This document shows positions 34,598-43,539 of a DNA stretch of 64,000 bases, piece by piece (the first letter of the stretch is position 1; each line of letters begins with the position of its first letter). A program made the translations under genes and the position numbers. The DNA comes from Methanosarcinales archaeon Methan_01 (GTDB lineage: Archaea > Halobacteriota > Methanosarcinia > Methanotrichales > Methanotrichaceae), in contig LUYE01000013.1 of NCBI GenBank assembly GCA_001602645.1, positions 1-64,000 on the forward strand, in the 5' to 3' direction. A model generated the notes under the pieces. That model had not been told where the DNA came from, did no database searches, and saw only the letters and a program-made list of their open reading frames with translations.

Positions 34598-35911
34598 ATG
34601 AACCTTATTGGGGCTGTACACGGGAGGCTCTTCACCGCACTTGGGCGGCTTCTCATTGCCGGATGTGTTCTCTTCTGTCCGATCACGGGGCTGGGCGACA
34701 CTATGCGCCCGATGGCGCCGTTTGACGATCTGGATATCCTGGGACCGTTTGCGAATCAAGCATACTCGAAGATCGAGGGCCCCTCGCTGACGAACCCGGC
34801 GTACGGCTATATCAGCCGACTTCCGGAATTCTTGCCGGGCATGCCAGAAGGCGAACCTGTTGACGGGGGACAGTGGTACCAAAAACCGCCCACCGATGCC
34901 GCAGGCAGGATACTCGGAAGTCCAGAGTGGGTGGGCCGCCGCATCGAGTACGCGGTCTTCGCCTTCGCCTCGCCCGAGCAAGCGCAGAGGGCCATAGAGG
35001 GTCTCTTCAGCGACGAAGGCCGAAAGGCGTGGGAGACGAGGTCAGACGAGGGCCGCCAGGATGCTCGCGACACTGAACCGATCGGCACATATGGAGGGAC
35101 GCTAACGGCCCAGGAATGGCGCGCTACCGGCTACGAGACGGCATTCAGCTGGGAAAATACGAGGCTGGGAGAACGTGAGTGGTTCGAAGTCGCCATCTAC
35201 CCGGATGGCACTGCAACAAGGAAGGTCTTCAACAACGTCGTGCGTGTGGCGCGGACCTTCACTGGCGACCGAGACCATGGGGGGTCCGACTACACGACCA
35301 CTACGATTGCGGGTGAATGGCAAAATGCTGAGGAACGGACGTGTTTCGTCAGGAGGGGACAGCACGTCCTTGCCGTGACGGTGAGTCAGTGGGCGAACCT
35401 TAAGGAATACGACTATGTCGCGCATCAAGCGCTCGACCATTACGTCTTTTACAACCCGGCATTCCCAACGGATCTGTGGAACCAGGTCCTCGTGATCGTG
35501 GGGCACGAAAGCGCCGACGTGCAAGGCTCCGGATCGACAGAAAGCCGACAGGAGCTGGAGGAAAAGCTAGCATTCTACCTGTGGATCAGGGACACAACGC
35601 TGACGAGCATCAGCAACATCCAGAAGCAGATCGATGCCCTAAGCAAGCCCGACCCTCGGAACACAGGGTATCTCAATGAGTACCAGAACAACGAACTGGG
35701 GAACGATCCTGTGTGGACCAAGGAAGAGCTGAGGATTCTGGAGGGAGCTTGGCCGGCAGTGCCGTATCTGTACAACAAGGAGGACTGGGTCAAGGAGCTA
35801 CAGACATCGTTGCAGCTTCAGCAACAGAGCCTTGCGCTGACCGACGCCTTGATTGCCGATATTCAGCGCAAACTGCTTGATCTGACCTCACGCGAAGAGG
35901 GAGGGTGGTAG
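34598..35911 (+). CDS. Secreted protein of unknown function, probably acquired
   Basis: 437 residues, starting with a signal peptide (LGRLLIAGCVLFCPITGLGD). No domain recognised. The middle has a long globular segment (RIEYAVFAFASPEQAQRAIEG, EWRATGYETAFSWENTRLGEREWF); the C-terminal third is helical with likely coiled coil (ELEEKLAFYLWIRDTTLTSISNIQKQI, LQTSLQLQQQSLALTDALIADIQRKLL). Codon use favours CGC and CGA arginine and differs from the AGG/CGG-rich neighbours, which suggests transfer from bacteria. The next gene begins two bases after its stop, so the two form an operon. Confidence 0.7.
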   Translation: MNLIGAVHGRLFTALGRLLIAGCVLFCPITGLGDTMRPMAPFDDLDILGPFANQAYSKIEGPSLTNPAYGYISRLPEFLPGMPEGEPVDGGQWYQKPPTDAAGRILGSPEWVGRRIEYAVFAFASPEQAQRAIEGLFSDEGRKAWETRSDEGRQDARDTEPIGTYGGTLTAQEWRATGYETAFSWENTRLGEREWFEVAIYPDGTATRKVFNNVVRVARTFTGDRDHGGSDYTTTTIAGEWQNAEERTCFVRRGQHVLAVTVSQWANLKEYDYVAHQALDHYVFYNPAFPTDLWNQVLVIVGHESADVQGSGSTESRQELEEKLAFYLWIRDTTLTSISNIQKQIDALSKPDPRNTGYLNEYQNNELGNDPVWTKEELRILEGAWPAVPYLYNKEDWVKELQTSLQLQQQSLALTDALIADIQRKLLDLTSREEGGW

Positions 35912-35913
35912 CC

Positions 35914-37302
35914 ATGAGAACGCGCGCACTCCTGATGACGATTGCGATGATGCTGACGGCTGTTTCTGTTCTTGCGAACCCTTCTTCGCTCTCCCTGGAG
36001 GAGTACAGCGAAACCCTGCTCAGCCTGAAGCAGGATGAGCTGGTGCGCCTTCAGAACGGGGAGACTGGCGTGGAGGGGTACGCCCTGTTCGGAACCGAGC
36101 CCCCAGCCTACCTGTTGACGGGCGACCCCTGGGTGGATCAACACGTGTCCACGGCGAGCCGTATTGAGGTGCTCAACGAGGAAATTGCCTCCCTGAAGTT
36201 CGTCTTGAGTCAACTTAAGGATCTGAAGAGCGATGAACCCTCTGGAGACCTTGCCCTCACGTGTATCGCGGACTCCCATGTCTACGCCTACAGCTATTCG
36301 GGCTGGAACCAGGCCAACTTCGGAAGGTATGAGATCCTGGGGGCAGGTTGGCATCCGACGGGCGGGGAGAAGAGGGCGTACCTGAGGTTCGATCTTTCGG
36401 GCGTCGATCCGGCGAGCGTCGGCAAGGCTACGCTTCGCCTCTACCATTACCATACCGGCGGCAGTGACGCCCTGGCGCTGGGCGTCCATCGGGTGACAAG
36501 CTCCTGGACGGAAGGGGAGGGAACGTACAAGCCGACGACGGTAGCACAGCCCGGCGAGATCGCCTGGGTGCATCAGCCCTCCTTCGACGCGAACCCGGTG
36601 GCGCAGTTTCATCCTGGTAGCGAGATCGGTCAGTGGGTCGAGGTCGATGTGACTGGGCTTGTCGCGGCATGGCTTTCGGGGACGCCGAACTACGGCCTGA
36701 TGATCGGGGCTGTCGGTGAGCTGACCGGTGCCGTTCCACACTCTGAATACGGCTTCTACTCACGGGAAGACGAGGAGGGGAGGGGGCCGGTCCTGGTCCT
36801 ATCAGATGCCTCCGCTCCCGCTGGGGAGTTCGACCGAGCCTGCGCGCTGCTCTGCGCTTCGGACGAGGAGTTCATCCGCTCGCTGTACCACTGCATCACC
36901 CACCGCGAGCCCACCGCCGAGGAACTCGAGGCACAGGTCGGCCGGTTAGGGAGCGGGACGCTGCGCCGGGACATGGTCCAGTACTTCTTCGCGAGCCCCG
37001 GATACGTCGCGGAGAACCACCCCGACGTCCGGTTCATCACCGATGCCTGCCAGGCCATCTACGGGCGGGAGCCGAGCGACGCGGAGACGAGCGCGTGGCC
37101 GCGAACGGATCGCAGCTTCATCGTCATCGAGATGCTCGACAGCCCGGAGCACCTGGCCGCAACGCAGGGCTGTGCCGCCCTGTGGCGCAGGGACGCGGCA
37201 TCCGTCCCGACCCCGCCGTACGCCGACGACCTCTCGTCCGGCCTCGCCCACTGGGACGTCTCCAAGGTCACGCTGCAGGAGGCGGACGGCGCGCTCTTGT
37301 GA
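35914..37302 (+). CDS. Secreted DNRLRE-DUF4214 protein, cut short by an in-frame TGA
   Basis: 462 codons to the first stop. Signal peptide (LLMTIAMMLTAVSVLANP), a helical region, a DNRLRE-like beta domain at about 110-300 (KRAYLRFDLSGVDPASVGKATLRLY, TSSWTEGEGTYKPTT, WVEVDVTGLVAAWLSGTPNYGLMI), then a DUF4214-like helical repeat (EFIRSLYHCITHREPTAEELEAQVGRL and a second copy near CQAIYGREPSDAETSAW). It ends at QEADGALL-TGA, but the same frame continues for about 150 codons with clear coding sense after a second stop. Known homologues of these domains are mainly bacterial extracellular proteins. Probably a recent pseudogene, or a recoded gene. Confidence 0.65.
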   Translation: MRTRALLMTIAMMLTAVSVLANPSSLSLEEYSETLLSLKQDELVRLQNGETGVEGYALFGTEPPAYLLTGDPWVDQHVSTASRIEVLNEEIASLKFVLSQLKDLKSDEPSGDLALTCIADSHVYAYSYSGWNQANFGRYEILGAGWHPTGGEKRAYLRFDLSGVDPASVGKATLRLYHYHTGGSDALALGVHRVTSSWTEGEGTYKPTTVAQPGEIAWVHQPSFDANPVAQFHPGSEIGQWVEVDVTGLVAAWLSGTPNYGLMIGAVGELTGAVPHSEYGFYSREDEEGRGPVLVLSDASAPAGEFDRACALLCASDEEFIRSLYHCITHREPTAEELEAQVGRLGSGTLRRDMVQYFFASPGYVAENHPDVRFITDACQAIYGREPSDAETSAWPRTDRSFIVIEMLDSPEHLAATQGCAALWRRDAASVPTPPYADDLSSGLAHWDVSKVTLQEADGALL

Positions 37303-37779
37303 CAGAGCGGCAACCACCTGCCGGTCTAGTGGCGCTATCCGATCCCGATGGAGGACGTGGTGATCGAGTTCGACGGCTGGTGCGAGAAGAACGGGCTGGG
37401 CGTGATGCGGATCAACGAGGAGAGCGTCGGCTACTTCGCCACGTTGGGCGGATGGTTCAACACGCGCTCGTGCTCGGACGGACGCATTCGAGGCTTCGGC
37501 CTGCCCGCCGAGGAGCGCGAGTACTTTGATGGCGCTCACATTCAGCTGGGGGAGTGGCAGCACTACCGGCTCCTCCGCAGCGGAGACTGGCTGGACTTCT
37601 ATGTGGACGGCACGCGGATCATCCACCGCGAGATCCTCCATCGGTACGAAGGCCAAGGCACCCTGACGTTCGCTTCCTACGGTTCGTTGGTAGGCATCGA
37701 CAACCTGAGGGTCTACACGACTGCGGAAGAAGGATCTGACGCTGATGGTGTGCTGGGAGCGGGGAACAGATCATCCTGA
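37303..37779 (+). pseudogene. In-frame continuation: lectin-like C-terminal domain
   Basis: Continues the same frame as the preceding gene after TGA: QSGNHLPV, then TAG, then WRYPIPMEDVVIEFDGWCEKNG and on to HIQLGEWQHYRLLRSGDWLDFYVDGTRI and SLVGIDNLRVYT, a concanavalin-like domain of the DUF1080/3-keto-disaccharide hydrolase type. Reading through both stops gives an unbroken protein of about 620 residues. TGA is one base from a Cys codon and TAG one base from a Tyr codon, so two point mutations explain it. An internal ATG at 37348 could start a separate protein, but no ribosome site is obvious. Confidence 0.6.
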
Positions 37780-37957
37780 GGATGTGCCGGTGGCTGGGAG
37801 ATCAACCAAGCGCTGCGGCTGTTGCCGTCGCTTCACACCTGAGAGGAGGAACGGGGCATGATCAGCGTTCTTGGCACTCTTCTATATAGCCCACGCGTTC
37901 TCACCGGATCGTTGAGCTTCGGGAAACTCTTTTCATCTTTGCGGCCTTCGTGGCATC

Positions 37958-39115
37958 ATGGAGCCGAAGGAGGATTTCAGAAGGGTCGAGGAGATGAATC
38001 TGACCCCGGTGACGGAGATCGATATTCGAGGGCTGGCCGAGATATATGACCAGTTGGACGTCTACCTCTCAGTCTACCTCCCCACCGCCTCAAGAGATGA
38101 CGAGGCAAAAAACCGCGCCTTCGTGGACGGCAGGAAAAGGGCGATCGAGGCGGCCCTTCCCTCGGACCAGAAGGAGTGCTTTAGGGAGACGATGGCCATC
38201 GTCGACGACCTCCTCTTCGAAAAGCCCATACCCGGCGAGAGGGGGAGGATCGTCTTCGCCTCTGCCCCCGCCTCCCTCCTCGCCATCTATCGGATCGGGA
38301 TCGAGCCCGTGCGGGCGATGGTCCTGGACACCTCCCCCTTCCTCCTCCCCCTGGCCAAGCTTCGGGATGACTATTCGGATTACGGCGTCCTCCTCCTGGA
38401 CTCGAAGGAGGCGAGGCTCTTCTGCGTCCGGTCCAATGTTCCCCAGGAGATGAGCCACCTCTCGACCGACCTGATGAACAAGCACAAGAAAGGAGGATGG
38501 AGCCAGATGAGGTTCAACCGGCTCCGAAAGGGGGCGATCAAGTCCTTCCTCTCGGAGGTGGTCGAGGACGTCCAGGATTCGTGCAGCCGCCACCAAACCA
38601 GGGGGATCGTCATCGCCGGGCCCGGCGACGCCAAGCACCAGCTCGTTGAGATGCTCCCCGCCGAGATGGGAAAGAGGGTCCTCGCCGTGGTCGACCTGCC
38701 CATAGACGCGCCGGGAAAGGATATCGTCGAGGTGGGGGATGAGATCGCCATCGCCGACGAGAGGGCGAGGTCGGAGGAACGGGCCGAGGAGCTGCGGGCC
38801 GAGATTCTGAAGGGCGGCCTGGCGGTCCGGGGCGTCGAGGAGACGAGGGACGCCCTGAACTCCGGGAGAGTCGGCGTCCTGGTCCTTCTGAAGGACGCAT
38901 CGATGCCGGGCTGGATCTGCGAGAGGTGCCAGGCCCTGGAGGCGAGGAGGCGGCCGCCTCCGGCCTGTCCGAGCTGCGGTGGGCCGACCTCGGCCGTCGA
39001 CGTCGTCGAGGAGCTCTACGAGCTCGCTCTCAGGACCGGGGCCGAGGTGGAGTTCGTCGAGGAGGATTCGTGCCTCGCCTCGGGAGAGGGGGTGGGGGCG
39101 CTTCTGAGGTATTAG
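37958..39115 (+). CDS. Vms1/eRF1-like peptidyl-tRNA hydrolase (ribosome rescue)
   Basis: 385 residues of the Vms1/Ankzf1 (baeRF) group, relatives of release factor aRF1 thought to free nascent chains on stalled ribosomes. Seen: DQLDVYLSVYLPT at the start, the eRF1-like core DYSDYGVLLLDSKEARLFCV, and the loop KKGGWSQMRFNRLRKGAIKSF whose glutamine fits the catalytic position. Then GIVIAGPGDAKHQLVEML, and near the C-terminus a zinc ribbon CERCQ...CPSCGG and an L7Ae-like end (ALRTGAEVEFVEE). Upstream TATA-like TCTATATAGC near 37890. A start at 37994 (MNLTPVTEI) is also possible. Confidence 0.82.
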   Translation: MEPKEDFRRVEEMNLTPVTEIDIRGLAEIYDQLDVYLSVYLPTASRDDEAKNRAFVDGRKRAIEAALPSDQKECFRETMAIVDDLLFEKPIPGERGRIVFASAPASLLAIYRIGIEPVRAMVLDTSPFLLPLAKLRDDYSDYGVLLLDSKEARLFCVRSNVPQEMSHLSTDLMNKHKKGGWSQMRFNRLRKGAIKSFLSEVVEDVQDSCSRHQTRGIVIAGPGDAKHQLVEMLPAEMGKRVLAVVDLPIDAPGKDIVEVGDEIAIADERARSEERAEELRAEILKGGLAVRGVEETRDALNSGRVGVLVLLKDASMPGWICERCQALEARRRPPPACPSCGGPTSAVDVVEELYELALRTGAEVEFVEEDSCLASGEGVGALLRY

Positions 39116-39272
39116 GGGAAGAATATCCGCCAGATCGCCGGCGGATACCGTCAAAAATAAGGGGCTCACTTCATCCTTCCGGGCTGCGATTAGCCGTAAC
39201 GATCATGTACCATTCCCGCATAAAAGGGCTGAGGGGGAGGAAAATATCGGGAAGAGACCTTCAATAGCAACC

Positions 39273-40145
39273 TTGATCGCTGCCCTCGGGATCGTCGCCC
39301 TCTTTATAGGAGTCTTCCTCTCCTCGGAGGCAGGCGTTGAGTGGAGGGTTTCTGAAGAGGGATTGCTGGATTACCGGAGACCTGCGCCGGAATATCGTTT
39401 GATCTCATCCGAGGAGGCTGGAGCCTCAAGCCTCCAGGAGTTCCGCTTCATTAGCCGGGGGGCGGAGGTGGCGGCCCTCCTCCGCGAGCCCTCGGCTCAG
39501 AGGCCAGAAGGCTTTCCAGGCGTTGTCCTCCTCCCCGGGGCGAGCGTCACCAAAGAGCAGGAACAGGGCCTCGCAGAGCTCCTCTCCGGCCTGGGATACG
39601 CGACGATCGCCCTCGATCAGCGGAACCGCGGCGGCGTTGACGTCGGGGGCGATCTGGAGATGTTTCTGAACGGCCAGGAGCCGACGGAGCACAAGATGGT
39701 CCACGACGCCCTGGCGGCGGCCGAGGTTCTGAGGATGCAGCCCGAGATCGACCCCGCCCGGATCGTATACCTCGGCGAGAGCAACGGCGGCCGCTTTGCC
39801 ATCATCGCCTCTGCCCTGGACAGGAGGTCTCGGGGCGTCGTCGCCATCAGCACCTCTGGCTACGGCGTGGAGGAGGAGATAGATTTTCTGAGGATGAAGG
39901 GGCCGGAGACGGTCAGGTTCCTGCGATCGATCGATCCCGATACCTATCTAGAGAGAATCCCGCCCCGAAGGTTCGTGATGATCCACTCGAAGAACGATAC
40001 TGTAATTCCCGTCGATTCGGCGAGCCGGACCTACCAGAAGGCGCTTTCTCCAAAAGCGATGCACCTCGTCGATTGCGCCACCCACGGCCGCTGCTGGGAG
40101 ATGGACCCTTATATCGGAGAGGAGCTGGCGCGGATGGCGTCGTGA
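39273..40145 (+). CDS. Membrane-anchored or secreted alpha/beta hydrolase
   Basis: 290 residues. An N-terminal hydrophobic segment (LIAALGIVALFIGVFLSSEAG) acts as signal or anchor. The alpha/beta hydrolase core shows VVLLPGASVTKEQEQGLAELL, ATIALDQRNRGG, the nucleophile elbow GESNGGRFA, and the acid and base in SKNDTVIPVDS and DCATHGRCWEM. Dienelactone-hydrolase-like; substrate unknown. The TTG at 39273 is the only start codon close to the hydrophobic stretch. Stands alone. Confidence 0.78.
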   Translation: MIAALGIVALFIGVFLSSEAGVEWRVSEEGLLDYRRPAPEYRLISSEEAGASSLQEFRFISRGAEVAALLREPSAQRPEGFPGVVLLPGASVTKEQEQGLAELLSGLGYATIALDQRNRGGVDVGGDLEMFLNGQEPTEHKMVHDALAAAEVLRMQPEIDPARIVYLGESNGGRFAIIASALDRRSRGVVAISTSGYGVEEEIDFLRMKGPETVRFLRSIDPDTYLERIPPRRFVMIHSKNDTVIPVDSASRTYQKALSPKAMHLVDCATHGRCWEMDPYIGEELARMAS

Positions 40146-40375
40146 CCCTAGATCTCTGTAAAGCAGCCCTGTCCGGCTCTGCCAATATGAGAGGATGAGG
40201 GATGGCGGTGTTTTACCGTTTCGCTGGAGCTTTGAGCCCTATCGAGGTCGGAGATGGCGAGGCATCCGATTTGGCGATGAATATTCGAGCTCTTGAAGGC
40301 GGGGCATGCTCTCGTCCCCCTCAAATCGGCTCTTCCTTCAGGCTCGCCCCCCTCCTCTCTCCTTCTGTCACTTTT

Positions 40376-41335
40376 TCAGCTACAGATCCCAGGATACCCC
40401 GCCATCGTCGCCCGGAGGAGGATGTCCACGATCAGGGCGGCGAATAATACCGCCCGGTAGTTCGCCCCCTGGTAGAAGGTCCTCTCCCCCCTCGCAGCCG
40501 TCGGGTTTCGGATGAAGTCGAAGGTCTGTCCGACCATCCACCCCCCCGCCACCAGGGCCGCGGCGAAGTAGATCGGCCCAAGGCCGGTGGCGGCCCCCAG
40601 GGCTATTGAGAGGATGACCCCGACGACCCAGGCGGCGGCGACGAGCTTTGCGGTCCTGGGGATGCCATAAGTCACGGGAAAGGTGGGGATCCCCTCCCGC
40701 CGGTCGCCCTCGACGTCCCGGGAGGCGTCGCAGTTGGTGAACCCCCAGTCGGTGATGCAGATCATCGCCCCCAGGAGGAGGGCCCCGGCGTGGAGGCCTG
40801 GGCCATCCTTGAGGATCCCAGCCGGGGCCATGGCGAGCCAGACCCCCACGGGGACGATCCCGAAGGAGAGGCCGACGAGCGCCCAGGAGAAGGGGGTCGT
40901 TCTCTTCGCCGCCTTCGAGTATAAGACCATGACCAGGGTCGCGGCGATGAGGGCGACGAGGCTCTCAGGGTTGAGGTAAAAGGCGACGGCGGCCGCTATG
41001 CCGAATAAGAGGGCCGAGTAGGCGAGGGCCGCCGACCTCGTCACCTGGGACGACGGGAGCGGCCTCCCCGGCATCCCGACGGCGTCGACGTCGACGTCGC
41101 AGCAGTCGTTGTAGACGTAGGAGCTGGTGATGGCGAAGTACGCCCCCAGGGTGGCGATGGCGAAGGGGAAGGCCGCTGGCAGGCCCCCAGAGGTGGCATA
41201 GGCGGCCAGGAGGGCCGCCGCCCCGGGGAGGGCTATGTCCATCGGCGCGAGAGGCGGGCGGAGGAGCTCCGCGTAGGCCCTCAGCTTCCCTCCCTCTGCG
41301 GTCTTATCCCCTCTACCATCCTCGCCGCCGCTCAA
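40376..41335 (-). CDS. UbiA-family prenyltransferase
   Basis: 319-residue integral membrane enzyme with about eight helices. The two aspartate motifs are present: YVYNDCCDVDVDAVGMPGRPLP after helix 2 and NCDASRDVEGDRREGIPTFP after helix 6. These bind magnesium and the prenyl diphosphate. In methanogens the family includes digeranylgeranylglyceryl phosphate synthase for membrane lipids and enzymes for methanophenazine; I cannot tell which from sequence. Start is TTG (SGGEDGRGDKTAEGG). It follows pgi by 13 bases on the same strand. Confidence 0.85.
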   Translation of the reverse strand: MSGGEDGRGDKTAEGGKLRAYAELLRPPLAPMDIALPGAAALLAAYATSGGLPAAFPFAIATLGAYFAITSSYVYNDCCDVDVDAVGMPGRPLPSSQVTRSAALAYSALLFGIAAAVAFYLNPESLVALIAATLVMVLYSKAAKRTTPFSWALVGLSFGIVPVGVWLAMAPAGILKDGPGLHAGALLLGAMICITDWGFTNCDASRDVEGDRREGIPTFPVTYGIPRTAKLVAAAWVVGVILSIALGAATGLGPIYFAAALVAGGWMVGQTFDFIRNPTAARGERTFYQGANYRAVLFAALIVDILLRATMAGYPGICS

Positions 41336-41348
41336 TCCCTCCCCCCCC

Positions 41349-42065
41349 TCAATCGAGAAAACCCTCGAAGATCTCCAGGTAATCCTGGGGGCGGACGAGC
41401 CAGGCGAGCTTCCCCACCTCGCGGCCGATGGGGTAGATCTCCCGATTCCGAGAGAGCCCCAGGGCCTTCACCTTCGGAACCTCAATCTCCCGGAGGGGGG
41501 CCGCCTCTTCGCATCGCGGGTTCTCGACGAACCCGTCTTCGGTGAGGAAGTAGGCGCCCCCGCCCCTCTCCTTGATCGGCTCGTAGATCGACGAGAAGCC
41601 CCGGGCGACGAAGTTCGCCATCTTCAGCCTCTTGTTCGACTCGTTTATGGTGATGTGGCCGTATCCAGGAGGGACGACCACCTTGTCGCCTTCCATCGCC
41701 CTCACCACCACCACGTCGCTGAGGTCCTCCCTCTGGAAGAGGTAGGTAGCCTCCCCCTCCAGGACCTCGTAGACCTCGGGGTAGGTGACGGATTGGCCCG
41801 GCACCTGGGGGTGGTAGTGGCCCGCCGTCTTGACGTACTCTAGTCCCAGCATCCGGGGCGGGATGATGGTGATGTCGTACCTGATCCCCTCCTCAACGAA
41901 GAGGTCGGCGTCCCTCCTGCTGAGGAAGAGGTCCCTGTACATGTAGTAGAGCTCCTGGTCCTCGGCCCCCTCTGCCCACCTCCTGTCGTAGAGGACGTCG
42001 TCCATATCGCGGAGCATCCTCACGTCCGGCTCCTTCACCTTCCCGCCGAATTCGAGCTCGTTCAA
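41349..42065 (-). CDS. pgiA: Glucose-6-phosphate isomerase, archaeal cupin type
   Basis: 238-residue cupin metalloenzyme that interconverts glucose 6-phosphate and fructose 6-phosphate. Seen: the family block YDITIIPPRMLGLEYVKTAGHYHPQ with the metal histidines, TYPEVYEVLEGEATYLFQ with the glutamate, and VPPGYGHITINESNKRLKMANFVAR with the last histidine. The open frame extends far upstream, but the coding likeness begins at NELEFGG. A TTG at 42065 is placed about 33 bases after the TATA-like TTATAAATT. This TATA region also faces the divergent gene at 42129. Confidence 0.9.
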   Translation of the reverse strand: MNELEFGGKVKEPDVRMLRDMDDVLYDRRWAEGAEDQELYYMYRDLFLSRRDADLFVEEGIRYDITIIPPRMLGLEYVKTAGHYHPQVPGQSVTYPEVYEVLEGEATYLFQREDLSDVVVVRAMEGDKVVVPPGYGHITINESNKRLKMANFVARGFSSIYEPIKERGGGAYFLTEDGFVENPRCEEAAPLREIEVPKVKALGLSRNREIYPIGREVGKLAWLVRPQDYLEIFEGFLD

Positions 42066-42128
42066 GTCAGAACACCCGATGAAGGATGGAACGGCAAATT
42101 TATAACGTTTTTCCGAGGATAGAATATC

Positions 42129-42617
42129 ATGGAAGATGACGCCATGGCAACCCCCTTCTGCCAGGACCTGAAGAGGTTCATCATGACCTTCGTCTCCACC
42201 ACCGCTGAGGCGATTCAGGCGACCCAGGGGGCCGGAGGCCTCATGATCATGTCCGTCGCCATCGGGACCCGGCTCTGGGAGGAGATGGAGCAGTTCAAGG
42301 AGTGCGACATGCCGGGCTTCGAGACGAGGGATGAGAAGATCAATTGCTTCATGAAGACCCTCGAGGCCTCGGGGGCGATCGGAGGCTCCTCCTTCGAGGA
42401 GAGGGAGGGCCGGCTCGTCGTCACCATAAAAGGATGCTTCTTCGCTCCCGCCAGCGATCGCCAGATCGAGGTGGGCCTCTCCCACCCCCTCTGCCCCATC
42501 GGCGGTCTTATCGTCGCGGGGCTCCATAGGACCGCCTCGATCCTCGCCGCCCTGGAGCGGGTCGATCGCGACGTGGCGAGGAACGTCTCCACCCTCACGT
42601 TCAGGCTCTACTCCTGA
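42129..42617 (+). CDS. Conserved hypothetical protein
   Basis: 162 residues, cytosolic. N-terminal helices (DLKRFIMTFVSTTAEAIQATQGAGGLMIMSVAIG...), then ETRDEKINCFMKTLEASG and a C-terminal strand region GRLVVTIKGCFFAPASDRQIEV and LSHPLCPIGGLIVAGLHR. The paired cysteines in KGCFFAP and HPLCPIGG look like a V4R-type or ligand site, but I do not recognise the family with confidence. Divergent from pgiA, with about 60 bases between starts. Confidence 0.65.
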   Translation: MEDDAMATPFCQDLKRFIMTFVSTTAEAIQATQGAGGLMIMSVAIGTRLWEEMEQFKECDMPGFETRDEKINCFMKTLEASGAIGGSSFEEREGRLVVTIKGCFFAPASDRQIEVGLSHPLCPIGGLIVAGLHRTASILAALERVDRDVARNVSTLTFRLYS

Positions 42618-42684
42618 CTTCACCCCTTCCCACCGGCTTGGAGCTCTCCCATTGGAGGGCGGGACGGATCCGGACGCCCCCCTG

Positions 42685-43539
42685 TCAGAGCCTCGCCCTG
42701 ATCTTCCCCCATAGATCCCGGATGGCTTCCCCGACGGGCCCCTCCACCTCGACGAGGGTCTCCCCGCGGATCATGGCCCCCACCACCTCGGGGTCGAAGG
42801 GGAGCCTTCCCGCGAGCTCGACGCCAAGATCTCCGCAGAGTCCGCCGATCTCTTCGGTCATCTCGGGGTTGAGGTCGTGCTTGTTGACGGCGACGAGGGC
42901 CTCGACCCCGAAGTGCTCGGCGACGGCGAGGATCCTCTCCAGGTCGTGGGCCCCGGAGATGGAGGGCTCCGTCATCACCAGGGCTAGGTCGGTCCCGGTG
43001 ATGGATGCGATGACGGGGCAGCCGATCCCCGGAGATCCGTCGATGATGACGAGGTCCTTATTCTCCTCGGCTGCGATCCTGGAAGCGAGCTCCCTCACCA
43101 TCGTCACCAGCTTTCCGCTCGCCTCCTCTCCGGGGAAGAGCTCGGCGTGGACCATCGTCCCGAACCTCGTATCGGAGACGAAAGCGTGGCCCGAGATTCT
43201 ATCGACCATGGTGACCGCCTCTGAGGGGCAGACGACGGTGCAGACCCGGCACCCCTCGCAAGCGGCGGGGTCGACGGCAAAGTCGGAGATGGCGCAAAAC
43301 CTGCAGGCCTCCTCGCATTTGCCGCAGCGGGTGCATTTATCGGGGTCGATCGAGGCTGCCTGTAGCCCCAAAAAATCGAAGGTCTCCCGGACCTCGGGCT
43401 TCAGGAGGAGGTGGAGGTCGGGGGCGTCGACGTCGCAGTCCGCCACCACCATCTCGCCTCTCGCGAGGGCGGCGAGGGATGCGGTCATCGTAGTCTTCCC
43501 GGTCCCGCCCTTCCCGCTGATGACCACCAGCTGCTTCAT
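42685..43539 (-). CDS. MinD-superfamily ATPase with inserted ferredoxin domain (second of pair)
   Basis: 284 residues. P-loop with deviant Walker A VVISGKGGTGKTTMTASLAAL, ADCDVDAPDLH, then a two-cluster ferredoxin insertion (CTRCGKCEEACRF and CEGCRVCTVVCP), then LVIIDGSPGIGCPVIASITG and LVMTEPSISGAHDLERIL. Such proteins (COG1149) probably load iron-sulfur clusters or drive electron transfer at the cost of ATP. Four-base overlap with the upstream relative suggests a heterodimer. Function not established. Confidence 0.85.
   Translation of the reverse strand: MKQLVVISGKGGTGKTTMTASLAALARGEMVVADCDVDAPDLHLLLKPEVRETFDFLGLQAASIDPDKCTRCGKCEEACRFCAISDFAVDPAACEGCRVCTVVCPSEAVTMVDRISGHAFVSDTRFGTMVHAELFPGEEASGKLVTMVRELASRIAAEENKDLVIIDGSPGIGCPVIASITGTDLALVMTEPSISGAHDLERILAVAEHFGVEALVAVNKHDLNPEMTEEIGGLCGDLGVELAGRLPFDPEVVGAMIRGETLVEVEGPVGEAIRDLWGKIRARL

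Noticed and set aside
37300-37329. Selenocysteine and pyrrolysine decoding of TGA and TAG
   Set aside because: It would need both systems in one archaeon and a SECIS element; none is visible after the gene, and simple point mutations explain both stops. Kept only as an open test in the finding.
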